A DNA stretch of 64,000 nucleotides from Lepidurus packardi (lineage: Eukaryota > Arthropoda > Branchiopoda > Notostraca > Triopsidae): contig JAKZAN010000150.1 of NCBI GenBank assembly GCA_023053545.1, positions 16,337 to 80,336 of the forward strand, read 5' to 3'. A model generated the notes under the pieces. The model searched no databases. It was not told the DNA's origin and saw nothing but the letters and a program-made list of their open reading frames with translations. Shown here one piece after another: positions 22,910-34,365 of the stretch (its first letter is position 1; every line of letters starts with the position of its first letter). Position numbers and translations under genes: made by a program.

Positions 22910-25039
22910 ATGTTCACAACAGAGTAACAGGAACCCCAGTCACTCTCCCGTCCGACTCTGTCTCCTTTCCTCCAAAACTGTCTCCAACAGATTCCTCAGG
23001 CCATTCTCCGCAGAACAGGGTTATCTAGTCTAGTAGTCAGCCCCACCAAGACCATCAAAAACAGAAACGAACCCAGGACCTACCTCTACATCAGTGATGC
23101 CCCCGAACAGTCCAAATCCCAACACATCGAAATCTCTGACAATACTGTGTCTTTCAAATATTCTGAGTCTGAAAACGATGTGAGGTATTACGAGTTCGAT
23201 GCAGTATGGCACGAGGACCGGACCCTGAAAACCTAGACTCTCGTGAAATAAGTCCTGAGTCTGGTCGAAGAAGCAGTATCAGGAAGGAACATCAACTTCA
23301 TGGTCTACGGTCCCGAACAAATGGACAAATAAGCAATGTACTCTTCCATTATTAAATTTTCATTATTTCCTTCATTTCCATTTTCCCTTATCAATATTTT
23401 ACAATAAAGTTTATTTGGTTAAATTTACAAACTAGGAGTGGTACATCTATACGTCAAAGAAATCCTACATGAGATGATGCTGTACCAGGTGATCGAAAAA
23501 GTGTACGTCAGTATCTTCTGCTATGTGGATTCCTCGTTCTATGATGTGTTTACCCAGAAGGAGATGCTTTCTAGTCCTAATATGGAGCTCAGGGAACACT
23601 ACAAAAACAGCAAAAGACACCCCTTCTTCTTTAATAGGGTTTTGGTGCCTGTGGAGAACTTCAAAGACTGGATCAGAATATACCGGGCATTCCAACACAA
23701 CCTCGAAGGGCTTCTCAAGGAAATCCGGAAAAAGTCTATCCCCCAGGACTATATACTGTTCGTCGAGATAAGCACCCAACACAAGAACACCAATAAGCAA
23801 TCCACGATATTCACGAAATTCGGCTACGATTTCAATACTAGAAGCAGTAAACAATCACCCTTCGTCATATCCTTATTATCATTATTCTTTTGTATTTCAG
23901 CTTCGAAGAAAACATAGACCTGGGGAATCAAACTTAGCAATATCCTGAGAGACCCTGACTATTATATCGATAGACCTGAGAGTAATGACCCTTTCATCGG
24001 GTACTTTATCAGCATGCTCAGAAACTCTGATGCACTCGAAATGCTCGTCTTGGCACTTAATACACACACTTGCTCTCCCAGTGACTATACCCATTGTTTC
24101 CAGTTTTCTAGCCAGTTCTCAAAGCTGCTTGTACCCTCCCAGCAATAATAGTAATCCACTCCGGAACCGCAATAACTGGTGAGGACACTGAAAAAGTCCG
24201 CATCAGCATCCAAAGTTCGCTCACAGATTCTGAACAGACTAAGCATCAATATCAGAAACAGTCTGTAGTAGTCTCCTATAGTATTAAAAAAGTAGCCTCA
24301 GAGACTCAAAGAACAGGCACGGCTATCTCTGCTGAAGACGAATCTGCCTATAAAGGTTCTGAGTGAGCTTGATGCTTTATATCGATTGGCCCGATAGTTC
24401 CGATAAGCTGCACAGGAGAGGACCAAGAAACTAATGTCTCTTTACGATAAACTCGTGCAAAACTAGAGAGAAGTGCTGCTCTACGATGGACGGGTCTTAC
24501 GTGAAACTGATATCTAAGAAGCACTGATATCTTAGTCACGTAAATTAGATATAGTGGAGAAAAACTATCTGACCTGCTTAAAAAAATACTTCAAATAGAA
24601 TAACTGGCTCCTCAACAAAATAGTAGACCCTCTATGCTTAGAGGAACTCACAGATTCCTAGGTCAGTGGATTGCTGCATAAGTATGCCTCCAAATATTCC
24701 CAGCACACCAGCGATCAGTAGTCTATAGTTTCGGTCCTGTAAAAAGACAGTAGTCATCATCCACAATTTATTCAAGTCCCTCCTTTGGCACAACTTAAAC
24801 AGCAACAACAGAGATCACTCAAAAATCTGCATAAATATTCTGTTTCCATCATGGATAAAGGTATGGGAAAGTCATAAGCAGATAATAGTAATGGTAGTGT
24901 GGTCAAAGAGAAGTACAAGGTCTCTGGGCGTTGGGATAAGAATAATAAAGTTTGGAGGAGGCTGAGAATGAGTTATAACTTAGATGATCTGGTGGAGCGA
25001 GGGCTGAAGAACGATAAATTGCCATATTTCAGCAGCTGA
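22910..25039 (+). CDS. Divergent kinesin-like protein with degenerate ATP-binding loop
   Basis: About 650 residues, TGA stop. The motor fold is recognisable: YYEFDAVWHEDRTLKTETL (kinesin FDxVF...Q block), GRNINFMVYGPEQMDKEA where a motor would have YGQTGSGKT, and further on a segment matching the last helices (FIGYFISMLRNSDALEMLVL). The Walker A glycines and serine are missing, and I find no clear SSRSH or DLAGSE motif, so ATPase activity is doubtful. A coiled-coil and basic tail follow. Intron 2 (23847-23900, 54 nt) is clear. Intron 1 is uncertain: canonical GTACTC at 23338 to AG 23435 breaks the frame, while a 126-nt intron 23310-23435 keeps it but removes the P-loop remnant. Confidence 0.65.
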
Positions 25040-25304
25040 CAGAGGGATCCAACCAAGTATACTGGCAAAGATAGACCAAATGACATACTTTTTGATCTCT
25101 ATCTTATCTCTTGAAGAGTATAAAATTTACTCTACCACCTATTTGGATTAGTATGGAATGGCTTCAAACAAAACAATATCAGGTTTTTTGTTTATTTTTT
25201 TTTCCTTTCCATAAAAATGAATCACTACCAAATACTACTACTACTCATTCTGTACCCATATAAGCTACTAACCACATTTAAAGGACATGTACCGTGATAC
25301 ATAA

Positions 25305-26303
25305 TCACTTACGACGGTAGATAACGATTTCATGCTGCTTGAAATATCTGCGGTCTTCTTCGTCGATCAGGATCAGGTTGACGCTATGCTTCACTTGGAG
25401 CCTGTTGTTGATGTTTTTGTAGGTCGGAGTCAGGTCGACTCCTGTCAGGTACAGTCTGATCGGCACTACCTCCCCTTTGGCAGGACATCCGTCCATGACC
25501 TCATACTTCACCAAGGTCTCGTTCTCGGTTTTTGTTAGTTGTCCAGACCCGAATATTTCCTTGCGGACGATACTGATCTCCATACTCTTTATTTTTATCT
25601 TCACGAGTTGGAAAGACACCTTTCCGATGATGCAGTCCTTCATGTGGAAGTTGGATTTGCTATATTCGAACTCGATGTGCAGACATTCCTCGATACCAAC
25701 TTCGAGCTTGATCGGGGTTTGGAGCTCGTGCTCGATTTCGGGGGTAGGGATCAGGACTGCGAAATCCAGTTCCTTGGCGATTTTGGTATTGTAGTTTCTG
25801 TTGAGGGACACTCTCAAGAAGTACCGTACTCTTCCTGCGATGCCATTGAATGTCTCGTACTGCTTCTCAAACTTGGAAAACTTGAAGGGGAAGGATCTGT
25901 TTTCTGAGAAGATACCAGCAGGTTCCAGCTACTTGGACATCGCCATAAAGTCAGTCGACAAAGTCTTGTCACTATAAACTTCTACAAGGATGAGACTAGT
26001 AGGTGTTGATTACAGAGGTGTCCGATCAGCTCGATACGCAGGCCCAAGTGCTCAAACTTCTTGGTGTCCTTCAGCTGCACAGAAACGATGCCACTGATGT
26101 CGTCATTGGCGGCGTAGACGGGCAGCTTGACGATTGTACCACTTCTGTCCTTGACCTTGAAGAATTTTTTGCGTTCAGGGTTGGGATCAAGGAGAATATC
26201 TAAGTTGAGACTACCGCCGAAGCCGAACAAGGAGGTGACTTTATCCTAAAGAGCATAATGATAAGAGAGTTGCATATGATGAGTTTTGGGAGTATGTTAC
26301 CAT
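25305..26303 (-). CDS. VPS26: Retromer subunit VPS26
   Basis: Exons (minus) 26303-26301 (only the ATG), 26245-26014 and 25981-25305, introns 55 and 32 nt, 303 residues. VPS26 is the arrestin-fold subunit of the retromer that sorts cargo from endosomes to the Golgi or surface. Matching segments: FGFGGSLNLDILLD at the start, KFEHLGLRIELIGHL, PFKFSKFEKQYETFNG, MKDCIIGKVSFQLVKIKIK, the MDGCPAKGEVVPIRL block and the C-terminal DEEDRRYFKQHEIVIYRRK. Two UAR codons (one rebuilt across intron 2) fall on Glu positions of the family (GQIEL; xKEL). Length is typical. Confidence 0.95.
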
Positions 26304-26685
26304 TTTTGTGAAGAGATGAGGGGGGTCAATGATATCTTTATATATTTTTGTGTGTATTATTATTGAATAAAATATCTCTTAATCAATAATGATAATAAAA
26401 ATCAAGAAATGAGTAGTAGTGCATAATATTTTATAAGGCTATGAACTTCATGGGTCTATTTTATCTAGTTCTTTTGATGCCATAAAAATATATCTCAAAC
26501 ACTGTCTGCTTTCACTAAATTTCATTTATTTTTGACGATATAATATAAAAAAGACATCATCATCATGTAGCTAACAAGATCATTAATCATATAATCATCA
26601 GCATAATATATTTTTTTGACCTAAAAACTATATAACCAATTCGGCTAACAAAAACAATATAAAGAACACATCAGGGACAGAAAAC
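26304..26685. other. divergent intergenic region
   Basis: AT-rich spacer between the VPS26 start and the next plus-strand gene. No gene seen. Confidence 0.5.
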
Positions 26686-27276
26686 ATGAACATCAGACTC
26701 AAGTACCAAGCCCCTCTCTAGCGCATCTCAGAGGTCTCCTCCCCCGGCATCAGAGTATCCCAGGCCGAAGCAGACATCGACTCTCCAGGCCGCATCTACT
26801 CCAGCAACAATGTCTCCACAGTCGATCCACTATCTATGAGCGAGAGCTACACCTCCTACTACAAACTCAAACAAGAGAAAGAGGAACAGATGAAGAAAAA
26901 GCATCTCGAAGACATCAAGCAAAAGGAAGAAGAAATCGATAAGTACAAAGACGAAGTCGTGGAACTCAAAATGCTGATTAACAACCTGGAGAGTAAGCTG
27001 GACGAGTACAGGTATCCCCCGAAGGTGGGCATAGAAGTGCTCAATACTGTGGTCCAAGAATGCAATGTGGTGAGATGGCTAACGAACCCCTGTATGAAGT
27101 TTAACCGCAGATTCATTCTGAAGAGCATAATGAGGTATACAGGAAGATCTAAGCAAGGTGGAAATTCAGGGAAAAGGACAAGATAACGAGCCTTGGAATT
27201 CGTATTCGGCAGGGTATTGTACTGGCTGCTGGCATTATTCTAGGTGGCAAGCAACACAGTGTCAGCCGATAAGTGA
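26686..27276 (+). CDS. Unknown coiled-coil protein
   Basis: Single exon, 196 residues, TGA stop. Residues 60-110 form a strongly charged helix (KEEQMKKKHLEDIKQKEEEI) with heptad-like spacing. The C-terminal third is basic with a hydrophobic end (FVFGRVLYWLLALF), which could be a tail anchor. Function unknown; divergent from VPS26 and convergent with ORC1. Confidence 0.65.
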
Positions 27277-27517
27277 AAAGAAAGAAGAAGAATAAAAAAA
27301 ATAATATCAATAATACTATGCACAGATATAAGAAAATAATAGATATATTTATATACCGTCTATATATATATATATCCCCTCATCCTTTATTAAAGATAAC
27401 TTTGTGATTTGATTTCTTGCAAATAATGATTTCTACGACTTCTATTTTATTTTGCAATTTTTTTATTGTCCTAGTGAAAAAATATAAGGTATTGTGACAA
27501 GTTGTTCGATGACAGTA

Positions 27518-28980
27518 TCAGGCACCGTTTCGACTGTCGACGAGTGTCAGACATTTCGAATCAGTCACTGAACTCAGGACCATAGGTATTTAGATTTCTA
27601 GCTTTATCTTCTACTCGTTCTTCGACGTAGATATCCCAATCAATCCTATCTCACTTAATTGCTACAGTTGGTTTCTGAAAGCCCGATAAGGTATCTATGG
27701 TTCAGCAGCACATATCCTTTGGTAGAGACTCTTAGCCGGACATTTCTAAGAACTATCGATTTGAAGATGCAGTGCGAGACAGCAGAGAATGAGTTGGCAG
27801 ATTTTACCCAGACCGCCGATGACTTTGCTGATATTGAAGTCATTTGTCTCGCTGAAAGCCTCCCGGACATGGTCGATAGTCACTGAATCTTCGCCAGCAG
27901 CACTCATGATATTCAGGGATCGTTTCAACATCGTAAGGAGTTTGCGGATATCCGTGGAGCAGGAACACAGTTTTTTGGCTGAGAAATCGATAGATTCTGG
28001 TCTGAAAAGCTTCAACCCCTTTTAACCGGTGTTTGATGATGTTCTAGATTTCTTTGGAAGAGTAGGGTTTATAGACTACTCTTTTGTCTCCGATGCGCGA
28101 GAGTACCTTGGGTTTCATTTTCTAACACAAATCCATGGTATTCGCAATAGCGAGTACCACCAACTTGGTCGAGGCTTTGTGGGTCCACTCGAATAGATTA
28201 TACAACACCATTTGGTCTTTGTTCATGAGGAAATCCAGTTCATCAATGACGAGCACCCTACCAAAAAACATTAATAAACTTGTACTTACTTGACTTTAGA
28301 GTTAGCATGGTTATTGTTGCTGATGAGCAGTTTGTCTAAGTTGGAGTGGGAATCAATGAAATAATGGTAAACTTACTTAGTCTTTGGAGAGCAACGGTCT
28401 GGTTCTTCTCGTACTAGCCGTATAGCTTGAGGAGCATCGTGCTATACAGCATTTCTGGGCTCTTTAGAGACAATGCGTTGATGTAGGCTGTCTCCACCCC
28501 ACGACGGTATTTGCGGGAGTTGCATATCGATTTCACCATCGCCAGAACTGACATTGTCTTGCCGATGCCCGGAACCCCTGATATGTCTATTTAATGGCGT
28601 TGAGTGTTAGCCAAAAATATGTAGCCAAAAATAGTATTTTTACATAGTGTCGAACTACTCCCTTCAGACTAGATGGCCTCAACCAGGAACTCCGAGACGA
28701 TCCGGTTCTCCTGTTCCCGGCAGAGGATATTATCAGGCACATAGGACTAGTCAAGAGATTGCATGGTTTCTGCAATGAGCTAGGCTTGCTGGTTGACCCT
28801 AAAGTTGGATTCCGACATGGTGGAGAGAGCATCGAAGTCGTGTTTTTTGTCGAAGGATCTGTTGTTGCGGGCAGACACATTTTTGGAGATAGACCTGGAG
28901 AGAGGAGGAGGTCTCTTTTTGGTCGGTTTCTAAGTGTCTAGGAACCTGCTGAGATTGGTCTTTCTCGGTCTGAGCTGCAT
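27518..28980 (-). CDS. ORC1: Origin recognition complex subunit 1 (apparent one-base frameshift)
   Basis: Exons (minus) 28980-28644, 28586-28377, 28335-28290 and 28257-27518, introns 57, 41 and 32 nt; about 443 residues. The AAA+ module has Walker A GVPGIGKT (with LYISG before it), Walker B VLVIDELDFL and the ORC1-specific YNLFEW plus KLVVLAIANTMDL. The C-terminal lid (IDFSAKKLCSCSTDIRKLL) and winged helix follow. No BAH domain: only about 100 residues precede the ATPase. A frame change is needed at the run of four C at 28016-28019 (GGGG in the coding strand). Reading it as GGG gives HRLKGLKLF, matching the family (SRLKHLKAF), so the base is extra rather than intronic. ORC1 nucleates origin licensing and binds ATP. 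Confidence 0.9.
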
Positions 28981-29370
28981 AATATAAAAAAAGACTTAAA
29001 TATACTTTTTAATTGATATATATTGAGAATAAATAAGAATAAGTAGAACAAAACAATAAAAATAAATATTTAATTTAAATTAAAGGGTATGTTATTTTTT
29101 ATAGTCTAGACTGTGTAGATTTGAATTTTGAAAAATATATATCTATATATACTTCGCCAAAATCTCTAGTTTGGACTGAACACTCTCCTACACACTTTTT
29201 ACATCGATATGTTCATTTTTATTCGTTTTTTTTACTCAATTTTATTGTCATTATTCTATAATTATTGAGGCGACAAAAAATACATGCATATCTATTTATA
29301 TGTATATCCCTTCCTATAGAACATCCATCTATCACTAACAACCAATAGACAAACATCATCCCAATCATAC
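28981..29370. other. intergenic spacer
   Basis: Very AT-rich 390-base spacer upstream of ORC1 and downstream of the ribophorin II gene (both minus). No gene seen. Confidence 0.5.
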
Positions 29371-30262
29371 TCATGCTTTGATCTCTAGTAGTGCATAGTT
29401 CCCGATGAACAGCGTCGGAAGCAGCATGAAACTCAGGTATTGCACGGTTTCCAGGAATGTCCAGTTCACCCAGAACTTCACCAGCATGTACAGCACCACT
29501 AGTAGGCATCCCAGGAACAATAGGTTCAGCAATGCGCCCTGACCTGAAGAGGGGAATCTGCTCAGGTTGGCCTTCAGGTGTTGCAGCGAGTAGAAGAAGA
29601 AGCCCAAAGACACGGCGACGAGGGCTGTAGCGAACATAGTGAATATAAGAGGAGGGTCGATTCTGTCAGCTGCGAGCTTAAAAATGATCTCATTTTTGGG
29701 TTCGTAGTGGATTTCCGAAGTCGTGGGGGAGGTAGATTTGGTGAAAGAGATCTCGGTGCGAGCCAGGTGCTTTCGGATGTTGTTATCGAGTTGGTCGTCG
29801 GCGACCATGATTTAAAGGGAGTAGGATCCGGAAAATGCTTGGATGGTTCTCTAAATGGTTAGGGTGATTGAAGGGGAGGGAGGGTATTATGAATGTGGGT
29901 TGGGGTACGGGGTCTCCGATGTCCACAACTGCGGTGAAATGTCCTTCATTGCTGTCATGGGCACAAAGTACAGGCTCCGTGATGTAGGTAAAGTTGCTGT
30001 GGGAGAGTCTGACTGCGACGAACTCAGGCACGAAGTTGGCAGATGAGAATTCGAAGACAGTCTGCACATTGATCTTAGACGATTGGGTCAGCTTGAAGTC
30101 ATGCTTGGATTTAGCGGACGAGAGCAGGTCAACTTTGAGTTTGAGGTCTGGTTCGTCAGGAGTTTTAACAACGAGGTGTGCGACTGCGGATTGGAGTTTG
30201 ACGGTGGCGACAGAAACGACGAGGAGGCAAGCCAAGAACCAACCTAGTGTTGATCGATGCAT
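29371..30262 (-). CDS. RPN2: Oligosaccharyltransferase subunit ribophorin II (RPN2/Swp1)
   Basis: Exons (minus) 30262-29909 and 29850-29371 (58-nt intron), 277 residues. An accessory ER-membrane subunit of the oligosaccharyltransferase that N-glycosylates nascent proteins. A signal peptide (LGWFLACLLVVSVATV) opens a beta-rich lumenal domain with the AFSGSYSLEIMVADD block. Three transmembrane segments end the protein (FTMFATALVAVSLGFFFY, LLNLLFLGCLLVVLYML, LSFMLLPTLFIGNYAL), the ribophorin II signature. It is shorter than the human protein (631) and close to yeast Swp1 (286). Confidence 0.9.
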
Positions 30263-30678
30263 TATTTTTTATATGGGATGGGATATCGGCGTGATTAATG
30301 ATTATTGCTAAAATATATATATCTATGTCTGGATTCGATAGATAGATATATATCTGTGAGAGATATATATAGGATTTGCTAGTTGTAGGAAAGATATTGG
30401 GTCTAGGGTATTGATCGTGCCTTGGGTTAGCAGCGGGACTGACTGGCTGACCCTTCAGACACATACACATATATATCTATATATACACCAAACTAAACAA
30501 TACTTTTCATATAATGCCAGCAAAACCCCTACCCTCCCACATAAAAAATAAACAAAAAATAGTATTTTGCATACATGCAAACCTATATATATATAATTTT
30601 TAAAAAATAAGTGAATAGGTAATAACCAAAACGAATAAAAAAAAGCATAATAATCATCGTCACTCCGTCTACCACTCT
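30263..30678. other. divergent intergenic region
   Basis: AT-rich spacer with TA/GATA-type repeats (about 30315-30375). It presumably carries both promoters. No gene seen. Confidence 0.5.
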
Positions 30679-31184
30679 ATGGCCGATCCTTTCAATAAAA
30701 TCTTCCTCGTCATCATCGTGCTGTCGATGCTCACCTTCTTCGAAAGAGCAGACTACAACCTGCCTTTGTTCGTCTTCACACTCTTCTTGTGGAATCATCC
30801 TAAACCAGTAATCATTGATAATCAATATACCCACTTTCTATCTATCGTTTCCTCCGAGTACAGAACCAAAAACTTAGACTCTGGTGGCTCATCGCTGTTT
30901 CCGAACTCGTAGACCTCATCTGGATCATCTACTGGGCTGTGTTCTGGAGCCGTGAGGATTTCTACACCCACAACGGCACCAAGATAACCACCATGACACT
31001 GGTGCTTTCCATCATTAACTTCGTCATCAAGGTAGCATACCCCTCATTCACCATCCCTTAACGTATTGGGTTACAGCTAGTAGTGATCGTGTGGACGTAC
31101 GTGAGATAACCCCAAATCAAAGGAGCCAGTATCGGGGACAGTCTTAAAGGTGCATTCGTCTATTCCCCTGATCGAACTTATTGA
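30679..31184 (+). CDS. Small multipass membrane protein (AGTRAP-like)
   Basis: Exons 30679-30807, 30864-31031 and 31077-31184 (introns 56 and 45 nt), 134 residues, TGA stop. Four hydrophobic segments can be seen: KIFLVIIVLSMLTFF, LPLFVFTLFLW, LIAVSELVDLIWIIYWAVF and LSIINFVIKLVVIVWTYV. The third and fourth, with the aspartate and the short soluble end, recall the family of the angiotensin-receptor-associated protein AGTRAP. This is resemblance only. Likely an endomembrane protein of unknown role. Confidence 0.6.
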
Positions 31185-31386
31185 ATATATATTTGACTCG
31201 TCTTTGAAAAAACATGACTCGAAACTATAAAATATAACCCCCCTCCCTCTCTCTCTCATCTCTAAGTCATCATTTTTTATGGTCCCTCTTTTTCTGCTTT
31301 GGTTTAGTGACTTAAATTCAAATAAAAATCATTAAAAGTAACTAAAAATAACATATAGATTTAAAAACAGCAAAGAATATACGATA

Positions 31387-32211
31387 ATGGACAATAGCCA
31401 TAACAGCCAATCCGAACAGGTCATCGCAATCATCGAAGCACTCATCCCCGAAGTACTCTCCCCCATCATTCACCATAACTCTTCAAAACAGTATAGATTA
31501 CAGCTTCGATCCGCAAATCATAAAAATCAGAATTCAAACAAAAACTCAAAGAAAGCATCGAACTCAAAAGACTGCAGGTCAAACAACAATACAGTGCCAA
31601 GCTCGATCAGAAGGCAGCTGAGATTAATATGGACTCTGATAAAAAACTGATGGAGAAAAAGAATAACCTGGAGTTGCTCAAGAAACAATACTCGGATCTC
31701 GAGAAGATGGCAGTGGACGGAGCAGCGACTGAAGTGACGGGTTTCGAGAGGAAGGTATTCATCGAAGGTATAAACGCTATCATTCATTCCATCCTCAATC
31801 GTCATACTCGGTACAGACACTGTGAAGTAACTAAGCAACGGCAAACTGATGTCCGACATCAAATAACAAATGAAAACCAATATCTAGACCCTGCTCACCG
31901 AGAAACTGCAGGCCGAACTCCAATAGAATCTAGAGTTGCTCAAACAGCAGACGATGTAAGTCCACACCCAGAAGAAGAAATAGGCCGAGAAGAACTACGA
32001 GACCAGGACGAAATAGGCCATCCAAGCACAAATGGACAAAGTCAGATCCTAACGGAGCGTCTTGGGACAGAACCGAGAATAGATTAAAGGGAAACTGGAG
32101 AGAGTGAAAGCAGAGAGAGAACGCGTACGGGCAGAGATGGACGAAGTCGGAGTATGTTTCACGATGGAGATCGATCGCCTGAAGAACGAGATCGAGGAGT
32201 ACTCCTATTGA
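31387..32211 (+). CDS. Coiled-coil protein
   Basis: Exons 31387-31452, 31497-31767 and 31817-32211 (introns 44 and 49 nt), 243 residues. Both introns were inferred because the heptad-rich sequence moves between frames and each can be joined by a canonical GT-AG intron. Most of the protein is Lys/Glu/Gln coiled coil (EFKQKLKESIELKRLQVK; KLERVKAERERVRAEMDEV). No catalytic motif. Perhaps a cytoskeletal or basal-body component; family not recognised. Confidence 0.65.
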
Positions 32212-32727
32212 CCATTATAGTTATTCTTATTATCATTAATTTATTGGCACCCATTTGATTTTATTTAATTTTAAATTATTTTCATTCATTTTCACATACA
32301 TGTTCACAAAAAAACAAGAGAGATGTTGTATGTATGTATAAGATACCAATATTTCCATCATACCACAACCAAAACCCAGAGATTAATAGCATGGCTGTTG
32401 CTGAGGAGACAGAGAGATAACTAATGTGTGTGTGTGTTTTTTCCGTATTGAGAATGTTAATAAATCAGTTTATCAACTCAGACCATATAACACAAAGACA
32501 GAGTAATACACAGAGATATTTTTTTAGTCAATATATTAACATTATTTTTTTAATATTATTTTTTTGTTAGACTTCTATGATTTTAAATCCAGCCAAAGTC
32601 ACACAAATACCCCCCCCCCCCCCACCCCTATATATCTATCAAAGTCCCATTACACTGATCTTAACTTTAACTCATTACTCTATTTTTTATTATCAATTAT
32701 TTTAAATAGTTTTTTTCTCGCTTGTCA
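32212..32727. other. intergenic spacer with C14 tract
   Basis: AT-rich spacer upstream of the transporter gene. It contains a run of 14 C at 32610-32623, 105 bases before the start codon. No gene seen. Confidence 0.55.
32610..32623 (+). repeat. C14 homopolymer upstream of transporter gene
   Basis: Uninterrupted run of 14 C, in the sense strand of the gene starting at 32728. Similar C runs (sense strand) lie before the genes starting at 46626 and 59804. Confidence 0.9.
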
Positions 32728-34365
32728 ATGTCCAGAAACAATCCTGACGGCATCAATGACACCCTTACCTCCAACCTCGTAGACAAATAAACTAAACCCA
32801 ACAATACTACTACCGACAACACCAGCAGTACTCAGGCCAATGTACTCGATCAACTCCTCGAGAAAGTTGGTGCTGAGGGAAGGTACCAATGGATCACTTT
32901 CTTCATCTTCAATCTCCAATGGTTTCTGGTGGCTTGGATGCTCCTCGGAGGTGGATTTTTCTTTGAGACCACCGAGTTCAAGTGTCCCGAAGACATCCCT
33001 GCTGACCAGTGTGAATCGTGGGTCTGCCAGAAAGGTGAGGATGAGTGGGAAATGTACCTTGCTAAACATCCGCAATCCATCCCCTATTCCTTTAAGCCTA
33101 TTTTCATGTGCCAATACTCGAGCCTCGTCGAGGTGCTGCAGTCCCTAGTCTACATCGGCTCCTTTGCAGGATTCTTCATCATCCCCTACTTCGCAGATAA
33201 CTACGGTCGCAAGAAAGCCATTGTCGTAAGTTGGTTGATCTGCACGATTGGGTTCGCCCTCATCGCGTTCGCCCAAGATGCTAGTACGGTGGCTATCGGC
33301 CAGTTCTTGTCTGGATTCGGCGGCAACCCTGCAATCACCCTCAGCTACTCCTTCATCAATGAGCAAGTATTAGGTAAGTCTCGGCAGTATTTCAGTGTGG
33401 GTATCCAGATCGCATTGGCGATTGGGTAGTCGTTGATTGGAGTTGTCTTCCATTACGTGGGGAACTGGAGAACCATCGCTTACGCCCTTCTTGGGCCTGT
33501 GATCCTCGTGAACTTCCTACAAATATACCTGATCGAGACCCCCAAATTCATGATAAAAAGGGATACCGAGTAGACACTCAAAATCCTCAACACTATAGCA
33601 GTCCGAAACGGTAAATAACAAGTCACGATCGATGAGGTCTTAGAGGCCCAAGAGGACTAAATTAAATAAATCGACGAAGAAGGCACATCGATACTGGATC
33701 TGTTCCGGTACAGCAGTCTCAGGATGACTTCCATTAGCTGCGGGGCTATCTTCTTCGCCATACAGCTGATCTATTACTCAACTACCTTCAACCTGGACTC
33801 CGTGGGACTCGAGCCATATATCAATCAGCTCGCTGTAGGGGGTAGCGAGGCCGTAGGTTACGTCATTGCAGAAGTGCTCATCCCCAAAGTCAAGAGAAGG
33901 CGTTGGTCTTTCTTCGGAATGACTGCTTCAGGTGGATTCTGTATCGTGCTAGTACTGATAAGCTCCGTATAGATGGTAGCCTTGGAACTAGCGGTGCTAT
34001 TCAGTATGAGACTGGTGCTGTGCATGTTCTGGGCCATCTTTTATGTGTATCTCTCCGAGCTATTCCCCACCAGAGTGAGAAGTCTGGCTTTTGGGTGGGC
34101 TAGCGGGATGGGTACCCTTGGAAGTGCAGCAAGTCCATATATAATTCTAGCGAGCGCAAAACTGGGTCTGAGCAGCTGGCTGCTGCCGGGAGTGGCGGGC
34201 CTCGCAGGCGCATTTATGGTGTGGCCTCTGAAATAGACACACGAAGTGTCGATGACTGAAGACATCGCAGAAGTGGAAAGCATGTCGGCAGCCTCAGTGG
34301 AGGAGGAGTACGGGTCCTTTGCAGAGTCGACATTCGTGGGGAAGCATTAAAGAAGGATTATATGA
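32728..34365 (+). CDS. Major facilitator superfamily transporter (SLC22/sugar-transporter-like)
   Basis: Single exon, 545 residues, TGA stop. Twelve hydrophobic segments are expected; the loop after helix 2 carries the MFS motif FADNYGRKKA and the matching second-half loop has SELFPTRVRSLAFG, typical of the SLC22/SV2/sugar-porter branch. A cysteine-containing loop of about 80 residues between helices 1 and 2 (TEFKCPEDIPADQC) fits the SLC22 ectodomain. The N-terminal 60 residues are polar. A secondary-active plasma-membrane solute carrier; substrate cannot be read from sequence. Confidence 0.88.

Noticed and set aside
31450-31500. Apparent frameshift in the coiled-coil gene at 31.4 kb
   Set aside because: A 44-nt GT-AG intron (31453-31496) explains it.
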